From assembly GCF_900143005.1 (NCBI RefSeq), contig NZ_FRCS01000001.1:186001-250000 (forward strand): a DNA stretch of 64,000 nt, written 5' to 3'. The notes under the pieces were generated by a model that was given only the letters and a program-made list of their open reading frames with translations, was not told the origin of the DNA and searched no databases. The position numbers and the translations under genes are program-made. Source of the stretch: Cryptosporangium aurantiacum (GTDB taxonomy: Bacteria > Actinomycetota > Actinomycetes > Mycobacteriales > Cryptosporangiaceae). This document shows, one piece after another, positions 37,986-46,226 of this stretch (within the stretch, counting starts at the first letter, position 1; every line of letters starts with the position of its first letter).

Positions 37986-39245
37986 GTGTCTCCCGCTGTC
38001 GGGGAATGTGATGAACCATCGCGAGAGTGGCCGTTAGACGGTTCTATTGACAAGGCCGAACTCGTCAATGCTGGGTGGCGCCCCACGCCGATCCGTGAGT
38101 ACGTATTAAAGATCCAGTCCCGCTGCAATCTCGACTGCTCTTACTGCTACATCTATCATCTCGCGGATTCTTCGTGGAAGTCGCAGCCTCGGAGTATGTC
38201 GGCCGACGTCTTGTCGGCCGCTATTTCGCGGATCTCTGAACATGCTCGCGAACACGACCTCGCGCGCATGGCGCTAGTCCTGCATGGCGGCGAACCGCTC
38301 CTCGGTGGTACAGACTACGTCGAGTCGGCGATCACTGCGATCCGTCGAGGTCTCGGTCCGATTCAGGCCGATTTATTGCTGCAGACGAACGGGGTGCTTC
38401 TCACCGCGTCGATAGCCGATCGTTTGATCGACGCGGGTCTCAGTATCGGGATCAGCCTGGATGGCAACCAGGCGGCCAATGACTTGAACCGCACCTTCTC
38501 AAACGGCCGGTCGAGCTATCACGCCGTGCTCGGAGCAGTCCGCTTGATGTCCACGACTGCGCGGGTTGAGAGCTTCGCCGGGATCCTCTGCACAGTCCAA
38601 ATCGCTATCCCGCCGCTCGAGGTTTGGCGGAGCCTGCTCGATACGGGAAGCCCCTCGATCGACTTTCTATTGCCGCACGGCACGTGGGAGGCCCCGCCGC
38701 CGGGCCTTCCGTCTGATGGTTCGACACCATATGCCGACTGGCTCATCGCGATCTTCGATGAGTGGTTCGACGCTGCGGTCAGGCCGGTGCGTGTGCGAAT
38801 GTTCGAGGATCTTCTCGACCTCGTGCTCGGTGGCCCGGGAGGCCATGAAGGTTTTGGCCTCCAGCCTTTTCCCGCAGTAGTCATCGAGACTGATGGCTCG
38901 TACGAACAGGCCGACAGTCTGAAGGCCGCGTTCGAACGGGCCGCTCAGACGGGTTTGGCCGTGCCGGAGCACAGCATCGATGACTATCTCGCCCAGCCGG
39001 GCGTAATCGCTCGTCAGATTGGCTCGGCAGCATTGGCGCACGCTTGTCGAGAGTGTGACGTCGTGAGGATTTGCGGAGGCGGGATGTACGCCCACCGCTA
39101 TCGACGAGGGAGTGGGTTTCGGAACCCCTCCGTGTACTGCGCGAATCTGTTCGCACTCGTACGCCACATTCAGCGGCGAGTGGCCACTGCCTTGGAGGAA
39201 CGTGGCACCAGCCTCGCAGAGGTGACACTTCGCCATAACTGCTAG
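37986..39245 (+). CDS. fxsB: FxsB-family cyclophane-forming radical SAM/SPASM peptide maturase
   Basis: The 419-residue protein starts at GTG 37986 (a TTG at 37983 is also possible). Its radical SAM cluster is CNLDCSYC with cysteines at about 47, 51 and 54, preceded by the FxsB-type GWRPTPIREYVLKIQSRC. Later motifs are ALVLHGGEPLLGG, ISLDGNQAANDLNR, DFLLPHGTWEAPPPG, VVIETDGSYEQADSLKAAF and a C-terminal SPASM region (CRECDVVRICGGG, then SVYCANL). FxsB enzymes join an aromatic side chain to the beta carbon of a residue two positions later. There is no HExxH hydroxylase extension. Two TTA codons are present. Codon use is more AT-tolerant than in flanking genes. Confidence 0.88.
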   Translation: MSPAVGECDEPSREWPLDGSIDKAELVNAGWRPTPIREYVLKIQSRCNLDCSYCYIYHLADSSWKSQPRSMSADVLSAAISRISEHAREHDLARMALVLHGGEPLLGGTDYVESAITAIRRGLGPIQADLLLQTNGVLLTASIADRLIDAGLSIGISLDGNQAANDLNRTFSNGRSSYHAVLGAVRLMSTTARVESFAGILCTVQIAIPPLEVWRSLLDTGSPSIDFLLPHGTWEAPPPGLPSDGSTPYADWLIAIFDEWFDAAVRPVRVRMFEDLLDLVLGGPGGHEGFGLQPFPAVVIETDGSYEQADSLKAAFERAAQTGLAVPEHSIDDYLAQPGVIARQIGSAALAHACRECDVVRICGGGMYAHRYRRGSGFRNPSVYCANLFALVRHIQRRVATALEERGTSLAEVTLRHNC

Positions 39246-39258
39246 GCGTAGGGCTAGC

Positions 39259-39708
39259 GTGCCGTCTATGGATCTCGGGGAAGTTCTGGTGCTCGGCGGG
39301 CGCACGATCAGGCTGACGTCGGTCGAGTTGTCGCGGACGTACGGCGGCCTCATCGAGGGCTATCCGAACAGCAGGCTCAACGATGCCCACCTCCAGCGGG
39401 CGCGCGGGCGCTTGGAGACGCGGTATCCCAGGACGCCGACCTACGTGCTCGAACCGGCCCGCACGCTCCACCCGGAGCGGAACTTCTCCAGGGGCAGGCC
39501 GTGGGAAGAACTGCCGGCGGTCGAGTGCCGCGGCTTCTTCACGTCCACGACGATAGGGCCGCCGGGCGAGTACGGGCTCGGCATGTCGTGCTTGGCGGTG
39601 GCCTGGTGGCAGGACCACGACGGCGCGATCTTCAGCGACAGCGCGCGTCCGGCGTTCGCGACGCTGGACTGGAAAGCGCACGCCGAAGACCGCACCGATC
39701 CGGACTGA
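39259..39708 (+). CDS. Hypothetical protein downstream of the radical SAM gene
   Basis: This 149-residue soluble protein starts at GTG 39259 or ATG 39268. It contains VLVLGGRTIRLTSVELSRTYGGLIEGYP near the N-terminus and a C-terminal YGLGMSCLAVAWWQDHDGAIFSD. I do not recognise the family. It follows fxsB by 13 bp but its codon usage resembles the high-GC host genes. It could be either part of the RiPP operon or an unrelated gene at the insertion edge. It converges on the GH57 gene with 3 bp between stops. Confidence 0.65.
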   Translation: MPSMDLGEVLVLGGRTIRLTSVELSRTYGGLIEGYPNSRLNDAHLQRARGRLETRYPRTPTYVLEPARTLHPERNFSRGRPWEELPAVECRGFFTSTTIGPPGEYGLGMSCLAVAWWQDHDGAIFSDSARPAFATLDWKAHAEDRTDPD

Positions 39709-39711
39709 CGC

Positions 39712-41259
39712 TCAGAGCGTGCGGGCGTCCAGGTGGCCGAAGGGGTTGTCGGTGGTGGCCAGCTCCGCGGCGTACGCGGCGGCCTCGGGCTCGCGTCCGG
39801 ACTCGACCAGGTCGGCCAGGCGGTCGAAGCGGGCGGTGTGGGTCGCGGCGCGGTCGCGGGCGTAACCGGCCGCGCTGTCCTTCGTGACCATGAACGCCCA
39901 GTCGCTGGACGCCACCAGCAGCGCCTCCCTGGCGAGCTGGTCCAGGACCGGGTTGCGGGTGAGCCCGGACGCCTTGTCGACGACGTCCATCAGCCGGTCC
40001 TGCACGCGACGCGACTCGACGACGAGGTCGGCCACCTGCTCACCGTCCCAGACCCGCCAGTCCTTTCCGGACCCCCACGAGCTCGCAGGCAGTTCACGGG
40101 GCTCGCCGACGAGTCCCGCGGCGGCGGCGCCGGCCAGCGTCGTCACGTGAACCCCGGCCTCCGGGAGCCGACGCAGCACGGCCTCGAGCCACGAAGGCCC
40201 CTCGTACCACCAGTGGCCGAACAGCTCGGTGTCGTACGCGGCCACCACGAGCCCGGGGCGGCCCTCGTCGGCGTTGATGCGGGTCAGCCGGTCGTGGACC
40301 ACCCGCACGAAGTCGTCGGCGTCGCGGGACACCGCGGCGGCGGCGCGCGTGGGGTCCCACGGCGCCTTGAGCTCCGGCGCGACCTGCTTGCCGGTCACCC
40401 GCGCCGGCCGGAAGCCGGTCGGGTGATCGAACGTGTGGAAGTCGCGGTAGTCGGGTCCACCCGGGTAGCCCGCCTTCGGCGACCAGACCCGATACGTCAC
40501 GTCCAGGTCCCGTCCGAACGCCAGAACCGACGACGTGCCGACGGGATGCGCGAACGCGGTCCGGCCGGCCGGCTGACCCAGCGCCGTCCGGGTCTCGGCT
40601 CGCCCGATCGCGGTCGACCGTCGCAACGTCGGGCCGTCGACCAGGACGTGGGTGACGCCCGCTTCGGCGTACGAGGTTTCCAGCCCGGGCGCGTACCCGC
40701 ACTCGGGCGCCCAGATGCCGGGCGGCCTGGCGCCGAACCGCAGCGCGCCGTCGTCCAGCCCGGAGCTGAGCGCGAACCGCTGGAACCGGTCCCGGAGCAG
40801 CGGCTGGAACGGGTGCGTCGCGGGACCGCCGAGCAACTCGACGACGCCGCTGTCGGCCAGGTTGCGCAGCACCGGTGAACCGCCGTGGCGCCAGCGTCCC
40901 TCGAAGTCCGCGAGTGCGGCGGTGGCCTCCCGAAATTCGTGCGTGGCAAGCGTCCGCAAATGCCGTTCGGGACGCCCGGCCAACAGCTGCGCTCGCAGTT
41001 GCCAGTTCCCCAGCCACGTGTGCAGTTCATCGAGCAGGTAGCGGTCGTCGAGCATCGCAGCGGTCACCGGCGTGACGCCGAGCGTCAGCACGTCCCGGCG
41101 GCCCTCGGCGGCCAGCCGGTCGAGGACCGTCACCACCCGCCGCCAGGAGCCGGCGAACGCCTGGTGGAACCACTCCTCGCCGACCGGCCACGTACCGGCG
41201 TGGGGCAGCCAGGGCAGGTGCGTGTGGAGGACGAGGCAGAACGTGCCGACCGGTCTCAC
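39712..41259 (-). CDS. GH57 1,4-alpha-glucan branching enzyme (Rv3031-like)
   Basis: A 515-residue GH57 protein starting at GTG 41259, which overlaps the preceding methyltransferase stop (GTGA). The N-terminal GTFCLVLHTHLPWLPHAGTWPVG is typical of GH57 branching enzymes. The nucleophile Glu lies in GIWAPECGYAPGLE and the acid/base Asp in VAAYDTELFGHWWYEGP, followed by the DUF1957-type helical C-terminus. The mycobacterial counterpart acts in methylglucose lipopolysaccharide assembly. With the Rv3032-like glucosyltransferase and the methyltransferase it forms a second alpha-glucan pathway separate from the GlgE locus. Confidence 0.92.
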   Translation of the reverse strand: MRPVGTFCLVLHTHLPWLPHAGTWPVGEEWFHQAFAGSWRRVVTVLDRLAAEGRRDVLTLGVTPVTAAMLDDRYLLDELHTWLGNWQLRAQLLAGRPERHLRTLATHEFREATAALADFEGRWRHGGSPVLRNLADSGVVELLGGPATHPFQPLLRDRFQRFALSSGLDDGALRFGARPPGIWAPECGYAPGLETSYAEAGVTHVLVDGPTLRRSTAIGRAETRTALGQPAGRTAFAHPVGTSSVLAFGRDLDVTYRVWSPKAGYPGGPDYRDFHTFDHPTGFRPARVTGKQVAPELKAPWDPTRAAAAVSRDADDFVRVVHDRLTRINADEGRPGLVVAAYDTELFGHWWYEGPSWLEAVLRRLPEAGVHVTTLAGAAAAGLVGEPRELPASSWGSGKDWRVWDGEQVADLVVESRRVQDRLMDVVDKASGLTRNPVLDQLAREALLVASSDWAFMVTKDSAAGYARDRAATHTARFDRLADLVESGREPEAAAYAAELATTDNPFGHLDARTL

Positions 41260-42011
41260 CTACGGATCGCGACGGCGAACAGGTCCAGCGAACCGTCGAC
41301 GTTCTTCTCGTTGAACGTGAAGTCCCGGTGGGTCACCGCGGCGACCTGCTGGCGCAACCGGGGGTGCCAGGTGGCGGGCGGGGAGGCGAACTGGGCGGCG
41401 ACGATCCCACCGGGGCTCGGAACCGGCGCGACGACGTTCGCGTAGCGGCGGTCCAGGCGGCGCAGGCGTCCGCGGTGGTGGACGCCGTACATCCGGTCGA
41501 CGCGGAAGTGCGGTTCGAGCAGCTCGGTGAGTTCGGCGGCGGACAGTTCACGGGTGTGGAACGGGTTGACCGGCGCGTCCAGGCCGGGCGAGAACGTCAG
41601 CCGGTTCGGGGTGCTGAGGATCAGCGTGCCGGCCGGACGCAGCACCCGGGCGCACTCGGCGAGGAACCGCGGCTGGTCCCACAGGTGTTCGATGACCTGC
41701 AGGTTCACCACGATATCGACGCTCTGGGCGGCGAGCGGCAGCTCGACCAAGTTGGCTCGGACAACCGACAGCTTCGGATAGGCCTTCGCGGCGTGCTCGC
41801 AGGCGGCGGCGTCGTAGTCCACCGCGATCACCCGCCGGGCCGCGCGGGAGAGGATGTCCGCGCCGTACCCCTCGCCGGCGCCCGCTTCGAGGACGGTGGC
41901 GCCACGTACCCAGGGATGGGCCGCGAGATACGCGACCTCGTGCCGCCGGAACCAGTAGTTCTCCGCTGCGATGCCGGGCAGCGTCCGTTCGCCGGTGAGC
42001 GTCAACTCCAC
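41256..42011 (-). CDS. Class I SAM-dependent methyltransferase (Rv3030-like)
   Basis: The GTG at 42011 gives 251 residues beginning VELTLTGERTLPG, the expected N-terminus of this family. Motif I is VLEAGAGEGYGADILS, then IAVDYDAAACEHA, and LQVIEHLWDQPRFLAECARVLRPAGTLILSTPNR. Coupled by GTGA overlap to the GH57 branching enzyme. In mycobacteria Rv3030 is part of the methylglucose lipopolysaccharide cluster, so methylation of a glucan or its precursor is plausible but unproven. Confidence 0.88.
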   Translation of the reverse strand: MELTLTGERTLPGIAAENYWFRRHEVAYLAAHPWVRGATVLEAGAGEGYGADILSRAARRVIAVDYDAAACEHAAKAYPKLSVVRANLVELPLAAQSVDIVVNLQVIEHLWDQPRFLAECARVLRPAGTLILSTPNRLTFSPGLDAPVNPFHTRELSAAELTELLEPHFRVDRMYGVHHRGRLRRLDRRYANVVAPVPSPGGIVAAQFASPPATWHPRLRQQVAAVTHRDFTFNEKNVDGSLDLFAVAIRR

Positions 42012-42105
42012 CGCGCGGACACTAGTACACGGCGATCGTGCCCCTGCCACTACCACTCTCGCCACGGCCTTCCTCCCGCTGAGCTTGCTGGTCACACTCG
42101 TGGCC

Positions 42106-43011
42106 ATGTCTCTCCCCGACGTCGTCTTCGGCTTCGGTGCGCACAGCACCGTCGACGAAGGGCCGGAACTGCTCCGCCTGACCCAGCTGGCCGACCGCGA
42201 GGGCCTCGACCTGTTCTCGCTCTCCGACCACCCGTACCTCGGTGACCGTCTGGACGCGTACGCCACGCTCGGGTTCGTCCTCGGACGGACGGAGCGACTC
42301 GCCGGCTTCGCGAACGTCACGAACCTGCCGTCGCGTCCGCCTGCCGTGCTGGCGCGGACCGTCACGTCGCTGTCGGCGCTCGCCGCGGGCCGCGTCGTGC
42401 TGGGCATGGGCGCGGGCGGTTCCTGGGACCGAATCGCCGACCTGGGTGTGCCCCGCCTCTCACCCGCCGCTGCCGTGGACGCGTTCGAAGAAGCGATCGT
42501 CCTGGTCAAGAAGCTCTCCGGCGGCGGCCCGCCGGTCACCCACCACGGTAGCCACTACCGGATGCACGAGATCCCCCCGTCGCCGGTGCCGTCGCCGCCG
42601 GTGTGGACCGGGTCGGTCGGGGCACGCTCGCTGGCCGCGACGGGGCGCGTCGCCGACGGTTGGATCCCCGGCCATGCGGCGGACTGGCTCAGCGAGCGTT
42701 ACCGGACGTCCCGGCCGGTCATCGACGCGGCCGCCGCGGAAGCCGGCCGTGATCCGGGGGCGGTTCGCACGATCTACAACCTCCCCGGCCGGATCACCGA
42801 GCGGTCGCTGCCCGCGACGCGAGGTGCGGACGGCCGCTGGATCGGCGGCTCCGTCGACCAGTGGGTCGAGGAACTGGCGGGGGCGGTGCTCACCCACGGT
42901 GCGTCCGGGTTCCTGCTGTTCTCCCCGCGGGGTGGGACGCCGGACCACGCGTCGCTCGGCCGGTGGGCGTCCGAGATCGTGCCCGCGGTGCGGGAGGCGA
43001 TCACCGGATAG
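42106..43011 (+). CDS. LLM-class (luciferase-like) F420-dependent oxidoreductase
   Basis: A 301-residue TIM-barrel flavin/F420 oxidoreductase starting at ATG 42106. Visible motifs are VVFGFGAHSTVDEGPELLRLTQLADREGL, LTSLSALAAGRVVLGMGAGGSWD and VWTGSVGARSLAATGRVADGWIPG. Both the N-terminal barrel and the C-terminal insertion of the LLM class are present. It is divergent from the methyltransferase and overlaps the convergent MocR gene by 11 bp. Substrate unknown. Confidence 0.87.
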   Translation: MSLPDVVFGFGAHSTVDEGPELLRLTQLADREGLDLFSLSDHPYLGDRLDAYATLGFVLGRTERLAGFANVTNLPSRPPAVLARTVTSLSALAAGRVVLGMGAGGSWDRIADLGVPRLSPAAAVDAFEEAIVLVKKLSGGGPPVTHHGSHYRMHEIPPSPVPSPPVWTGSVGARSLAATGRVADGWIPGHAADWLSERYRTSRPVIDAAAAEAGRDPGAVRTIYNLPGRITERSLPATRGADGRWIGGSVDQWVEELAGAVLTHGASGFLLFSPRGGTPDHASLGRWASEIVPAVREAITG

Positions 43012-44389
43012 CCGCGCAGAGCGCGCCGAGCGCGGCCGGGAACGCGTGGCCGGGCGGGGTGCCGTAGCCGATGACCAGCCCGTCCCGGGGCGGTGTCGAC
43101 GCGTCCGGGTGGCGGTAGTCCCGCAGGCCGTCGAGGGCGACGCCCGCGCTGCGCGCCGCCCGCACGGTCGCCTCCTCCGTGTCGTCCGGCAACTCGAGGA
43201 CGGCGTGCAGACCGGCGGCGATTCCGCTGACCCTGACGTGCGGTGCGCGGTCCGCGAGTGCGGCCACCAGCGCGGCACGTCGTCGCTGATAAGAGAGCCG
43301 CGCCCGGCGGAGGTGCCGGCTGTAGGCGCCGGAGCGGAGGAAGTCCGCCAGCGTGAGCTGGTCGGTGACCCCGGTCCAGATCTCCCGCGTCCCCTTCGCG
43401 GCGAGGACGTCGTCGACCAGCGCAGCGGGCAGCACCATCCAGCCGAGACGTAGTGCGGGGGAGAGGCTTTTGCTGGTCGATCCCAGATAGACGACGTGCT
43501 CGGGATCGAGTCCCTGGAGTGCGCCGATCGGTTGCCGGTCGTACCGGAACTCGCCGTCGTAGTCGTCCTCCAGGATCCATCCGCCGGTCGAGCGCGCCCA
43601 GTCAACGACGGCCGTCCGACGGCGTGCGTGGAGCGGTCCGCCGGTGGGGTACTGGTGAGCGGGGGTCAGCAGGACGGTGGTGACGTCGGTGGCGGCCAGT
43701 TCCCCGACCTGCGCTCCGTCGGCGTCGATCGGTATCGGGACCGTCCGGTGCCCGGCGCCGTGCACCACGTCCCGGTGGAAACCCAGCCCGTATGCCTCCA
43801 CCGCGACCGGCCCCGGCAGCACGTCCGCGAGCAGCTGGAGGGCGTGGCCGAACCCCGCACAGACGACGATCCGGCCGGCGTCCGCGCGAACGCCGCGCGC
43901 TCGCGCGAGATGGTCCACCAGCGCAGCACGCAACTCCGGCCGCCCGCGGGGGTCGGCGACGCCGAAGGCGTCGTTCGGTGCCGCGGTCAGCGCGCGGCGG
44001 GCGGAGGCCAGCCACGCGGTCCGCGGGAACGCGGCTGCGGTCGGCGAACTGGGCCGGAGGTCATGCCGGATCCGGTCCGGTTCCGGCCGCGACCGGACAG
44101 CGCCGGGCTCGGGTGCGGTGGTGCGCTGGGCGACCCGGGTGCCGGACCCCTGCTGCGCGGTGAGCCAGCCTTCCGCGACGAGTTCCGCGTACGCACCGGC
44201 GACGGTGTTCTTGGCGACGCCCAGATCGCCGGCCAGAACGCGATACGGGGGAAGCCGCGTATCCGGCGCGAGCCGTCCGGATCGGATCGCGTCTCGCAGC
44301 GCACGCATGAGCTGGATGCGGCGACCACCCTCGCCGGTCAGATCCAGATGCAGTGTCAATTGATCCTCTCTTTCGGGCACTGATTGCAC
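43001..44389 (-). CDS. MocR/PdxR-type GntR regulator with aminotransferase domain
   Basis: A 462-residue protein if started at GTG 44389; a TTG about 27 bases inside with GAGAGG ahead of it is an alternative. The N-terminal winged helix (LRDAIRSGRLAPDTRLPPYRVLA, ...AYAELVAEGWL) precedes a class I aminotransferase-like domain with LLTPAHQYPTGG, LEDDYDGEFRYD and PLP lysine in YLGSTSKSLSPALRLGW. It is divergent from an AhpD-like/MFS pair, the usual arrangement for a regulator controlling its neighbours; the effector may be PLP or an amine. Confidence 0.9.
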   Translation of the reverse strand: MQSVPEREDQLTLHLDLTGEGGRRIQLMRALRDAIRSGRLAPDTRLPPYRVLAGDLGVAKNTVAGAYAELVAEGWLTAQQGSGTRVAQRTTAPEPGAVRSRPEPDRIRHDLRPSSPTAAAFPRTAWLASARRALTAAPNDAFGVADPRGRPELRAALVDHLARARGVRADAGRIVVCAGFGHALQLLADVLPGPVAVEAYGLGFHRDVVHGAGHRTVPIPIDADGAQVGELAATDVTTVLLTPAHQYPTGGPLHARRRTAVVDWARSTGGWILEDDYDGEFRYDRQPIGALQGLDPEHVVYLGSTSKSLSPALRLGWMVLPAALVDDVLAAKGTREIWTGVTDQLTLADFLRSGAYSRHLRRARLSYQRRRAALVAALADRAPHVRVSGIAAGLHAVLELPDDTEEATVRAARSAGVALDGLRDYRHPDASTPPRDGLVIGYGTPPGHAFPAALGALCAAIR

Positions 44390-44406
44390 CCTATCCAGGG
44401 GTCAAT
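44383..44406. promoter_or_regulatory. Imperfect dyad between mocR-like and ahpD-like genes (candidate operator)
   Basis: ATTG-n-ACCC and GGGT-n-CAAT half sites face each other around TATCC(A). The site lies in the 36-bp divergent gap and overlaps the putative start region of the regulator, suggesting autoregulation. Confidence 0.45.
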
Positions 44407-44425
44407 TCGTTCCTAGGGTCGTGGC

Positions 44426-44857
44426 ATGACAGCTGAACGAATGGATTTCTCCGCGGTGGCACCGAAGGTGTTCCGGGCGGTGCTCGCACTCGACAGCGCA
44501 GCCCGGGCCGGTCTCGACGGCGTGCTCGTGGAACTGGTCCAGATCCGCGCGTCGCAGATCAACCGCTGCGCGTACTGCATCGACTACCACTCCACCGACG
44601 CCCGCAAGGCCGGCGAGACCGAGCAGCGGATTTACCAACTCACGGCCTGGCCGGAGTCCGGCCTCTACACCGAGCGCGAACGTGCCGCGCTCGCGCTGAC
44701 CGAGGCCGTCACCCTGCTCCCCGGTGGGGTGTCCGACGAGGTCTACGGCCGCGCGGCCGAGCATTTCGACGAGGCCGAGCTCGCCCAGCTCATCGCGCTG
44801 ATCTTCACGGTCAACGCGTGGAACCGCATGAACGTCACGACCCGCAAGGCCCTGTGA
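44426..44857 (+). CDS. Carboxymuconolactone decarboxylase/AhpD-family peroxidase-like protein
   Basis: A 143-residue all-helical protein with the AhpD-type redox motif CAYCIDYHSTDARKAGE (Cys-x-x-Cys and following His). RIYQLTAWPES and ERAALALTEAV are standard for this alkylhydroperoxidase-like group. Its stop overlaps the GTG of the downstream MFS gene (GTGA), so they are coupled. Divergent MocR control is likely. It probably has an oxidative-stress-related function. Confidence 0.88.
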   Translation: MTAERMDFSAVAPKVFRAVLALDSAARAGLDGVLVELVQIRASQINRCAYCIDYHSTDARKAGETEQRIYQLTAWPESGLYTERERAALALTEAVTLLPGGVSDEVYGRAAEHFDEAELAQLIALIFTVNAWNRMNVTTRKAL

Positions 44858-46017
44858 CGACCGTTCGCGCGGAGTCACCTGTGCGGGGGTGGCTCGCCGT
44901 CTCAGCGGTGGCGCTGGGCATCTTCGCGTTGATGACCTCGGAGCTGCTGCCGGTGGGGCTGCTGACGCCGGTCGGTGCGGCGCTGGACGTCTCGGAGGGG
45001 GCCGCCGGGCTGATGGTGACGGTGCCGGGGCTGGTCGCGGCGGTCTCGGCGCCACTGGTCACGGTGGCCACCGGACGGGTGGACCGGCGAGTCGTGCTCG
45101 CGGTCCTGGTCGGTCTGGTCGGGGCCGCGAACCTCGCTTCGAGCCTGGCGACGAGCTTCGCGGTGTTGCTGTTCGCCCGGTTCCTAATCGGGGTCAGCGT
45201 CGGTGGGTTCTGGGCGATCGCGGGAGGGATCGCCCTGCGGCTGGTTCCGGAGCGGCACGTCCCGCGGGCGACCGCCCTCATCTTCGGCGGCGTGGAGACC
45301 GCCTCGGTGCTGGGCGTCCCGCTCGGGACGCTGCTCGGTGATCTGAGCGGCTGGCGAGTCGCGTTCGCGGCAGTCGGTGTTCTCGGCCTGGTGTCGCTGG
45401 TCTGCCTGATCGTGCTGCTGCCGAAGATCCCGGCGGCAGCACCGCTCGCCTTCGCCGATCTGCCCCGGGTCTTCGCGCGCCGGGCCGGGTTGCGGCTCGG
45501 CATCGCGCTGACGTTCCTGGTGGTCACCGGCCACTTTCTCGCCTACACGTTCGTCCGGCCGCTGCTGCGGGCCGAGGGCGTCGACGGCGACCTGGTGGGC
45601 GTCTTCCTGCTGACGTTCGGCGCGGCCGGGATCTGCGGGAACTTCGTGGCCGGGGCGCTCGTCGCCAGGTACTTGCAGGCGACGGTCACCGGGATCTGCG
45701 CGTTGCTCGGGGCGTCGATGGCGATCCTGGCGGTGGCGGATGTCACCACGGTCACGGCGGGTGCAGTGCTCGCGCTGTGGGGGCTCGGTTACGGCGCCGT
45801 GCCGATGGCATTGCAAACCTGGATTCTGGACGCGGCCCCGGAGGCCACCGAAGCGGCGTCCGCGCTGTACGTCTCGGCTTTCAACCTGTCGATCGCGCTC
45901 GGAGCGCTCGTCGGTGGACTCGCCGTGAACCATGCTGGACTGAGCAGTGTGTTGTGGCTCGGAACGGCCCTCGCGGTGCTCGGCGCGGGGCTGTCGATCC
46001 GGCGTCCGAGCCGCTAG
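44854..46017 (+). CDS. MFS transporter (sugar/drug efflux type, DHA1)
   Basis: A 387-residue, 12-helix major facilitator starting at GTG 44854. The N-terminus reads GWLAVSAVALGIFALMTSELLPVGLLTP, matching the AraJ/SotB/Cmx-type DHA1 group (motif GIFxxxTSELLPVGLL). ARFLIGVSVGGFWAIAGGIA and GVETASVLGVPLGTLLGD are further family motifs. Translationally coupled to the AhpD-like gene. Substrate is not predictable. Confidence 0.87.
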   Translation: MTTVRAESPVRGWLAVSAVALGIFALMTSELLPVGLLTPVGAALDVSEGAAGLMVTVPGLVAAVSAPLVTVATGRVDRRVVLAVLVGLVGAANLASSLATSFAVLLFARFLIGVSVGGFWAIAGGIALRLVPERHVPRATALIFGGVETASVLGVPLGTLLGDLSGWRVAFAAVGVLGLVSLVCLIVLLPKIPAAAPLAFADLPRVFARRAGLRLGIALTFLVVTGHFLAYTFVRPLLRAEGVDGDLVGVFLLTFGAAGICGNFVAGALVARYLQATVTGICALLGASMAILAVADVTTVTAGAVLALWGLGYGAVPMALQTWILDAAPEATEAASALYVSAFNLSIALGALVGGLAVNHAGLSSVLWLGTALAVLGAGLSIRRPSR

Positions 46018-46226
46018 TGAGCGGCGCCACGCTGACGGATGTCACGGGACGTGGTGATATGGCTAACAGGACTGGCCGTTAACGGCGGGTGCGTAGAAAT
46101 GCTACCGACGGGTAACATCACTCCTGACTGTATTACCTAGCGTGCGCGCGGACCGGTGCTGCCCCGGCAACCGACCGCGGGGGCACGAGTCCGTGGACGA
46201 TCTGAGCAGGAGGTCTGAACAGACCC
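46018..46226 (+). promoter_or_regulatory. Upstream region of etfBA
   Basis: This 209-bp gap contains a perfect 12-bp palindrome GCCGTTAACGGC (46075-46086). A relatively AT-rich stretch around 46110-46140 (tgactgtattacc) may carry the etfB promoter. No coding sequence is apparent. An AGGAGG ribosome site lies 14-9 bases before the etfB ATG. Confidence 0.4.

Noticed and set aside
37651-38019. Longer start for the FxsT-like protein
   Set aside because: The extended N-terminus is antisense to the precursor gene and non-conserved-looking, whereas GTG 37650 has a good ribosome site and begins at the family's winged-helix boundary.
37986-39245. FxsB with a fused beta-hydroxylase (FxsBH type)
   Set aside because: The protein ends soon after the SPASM cysteines at about 419 residues and has no HExxH extension.
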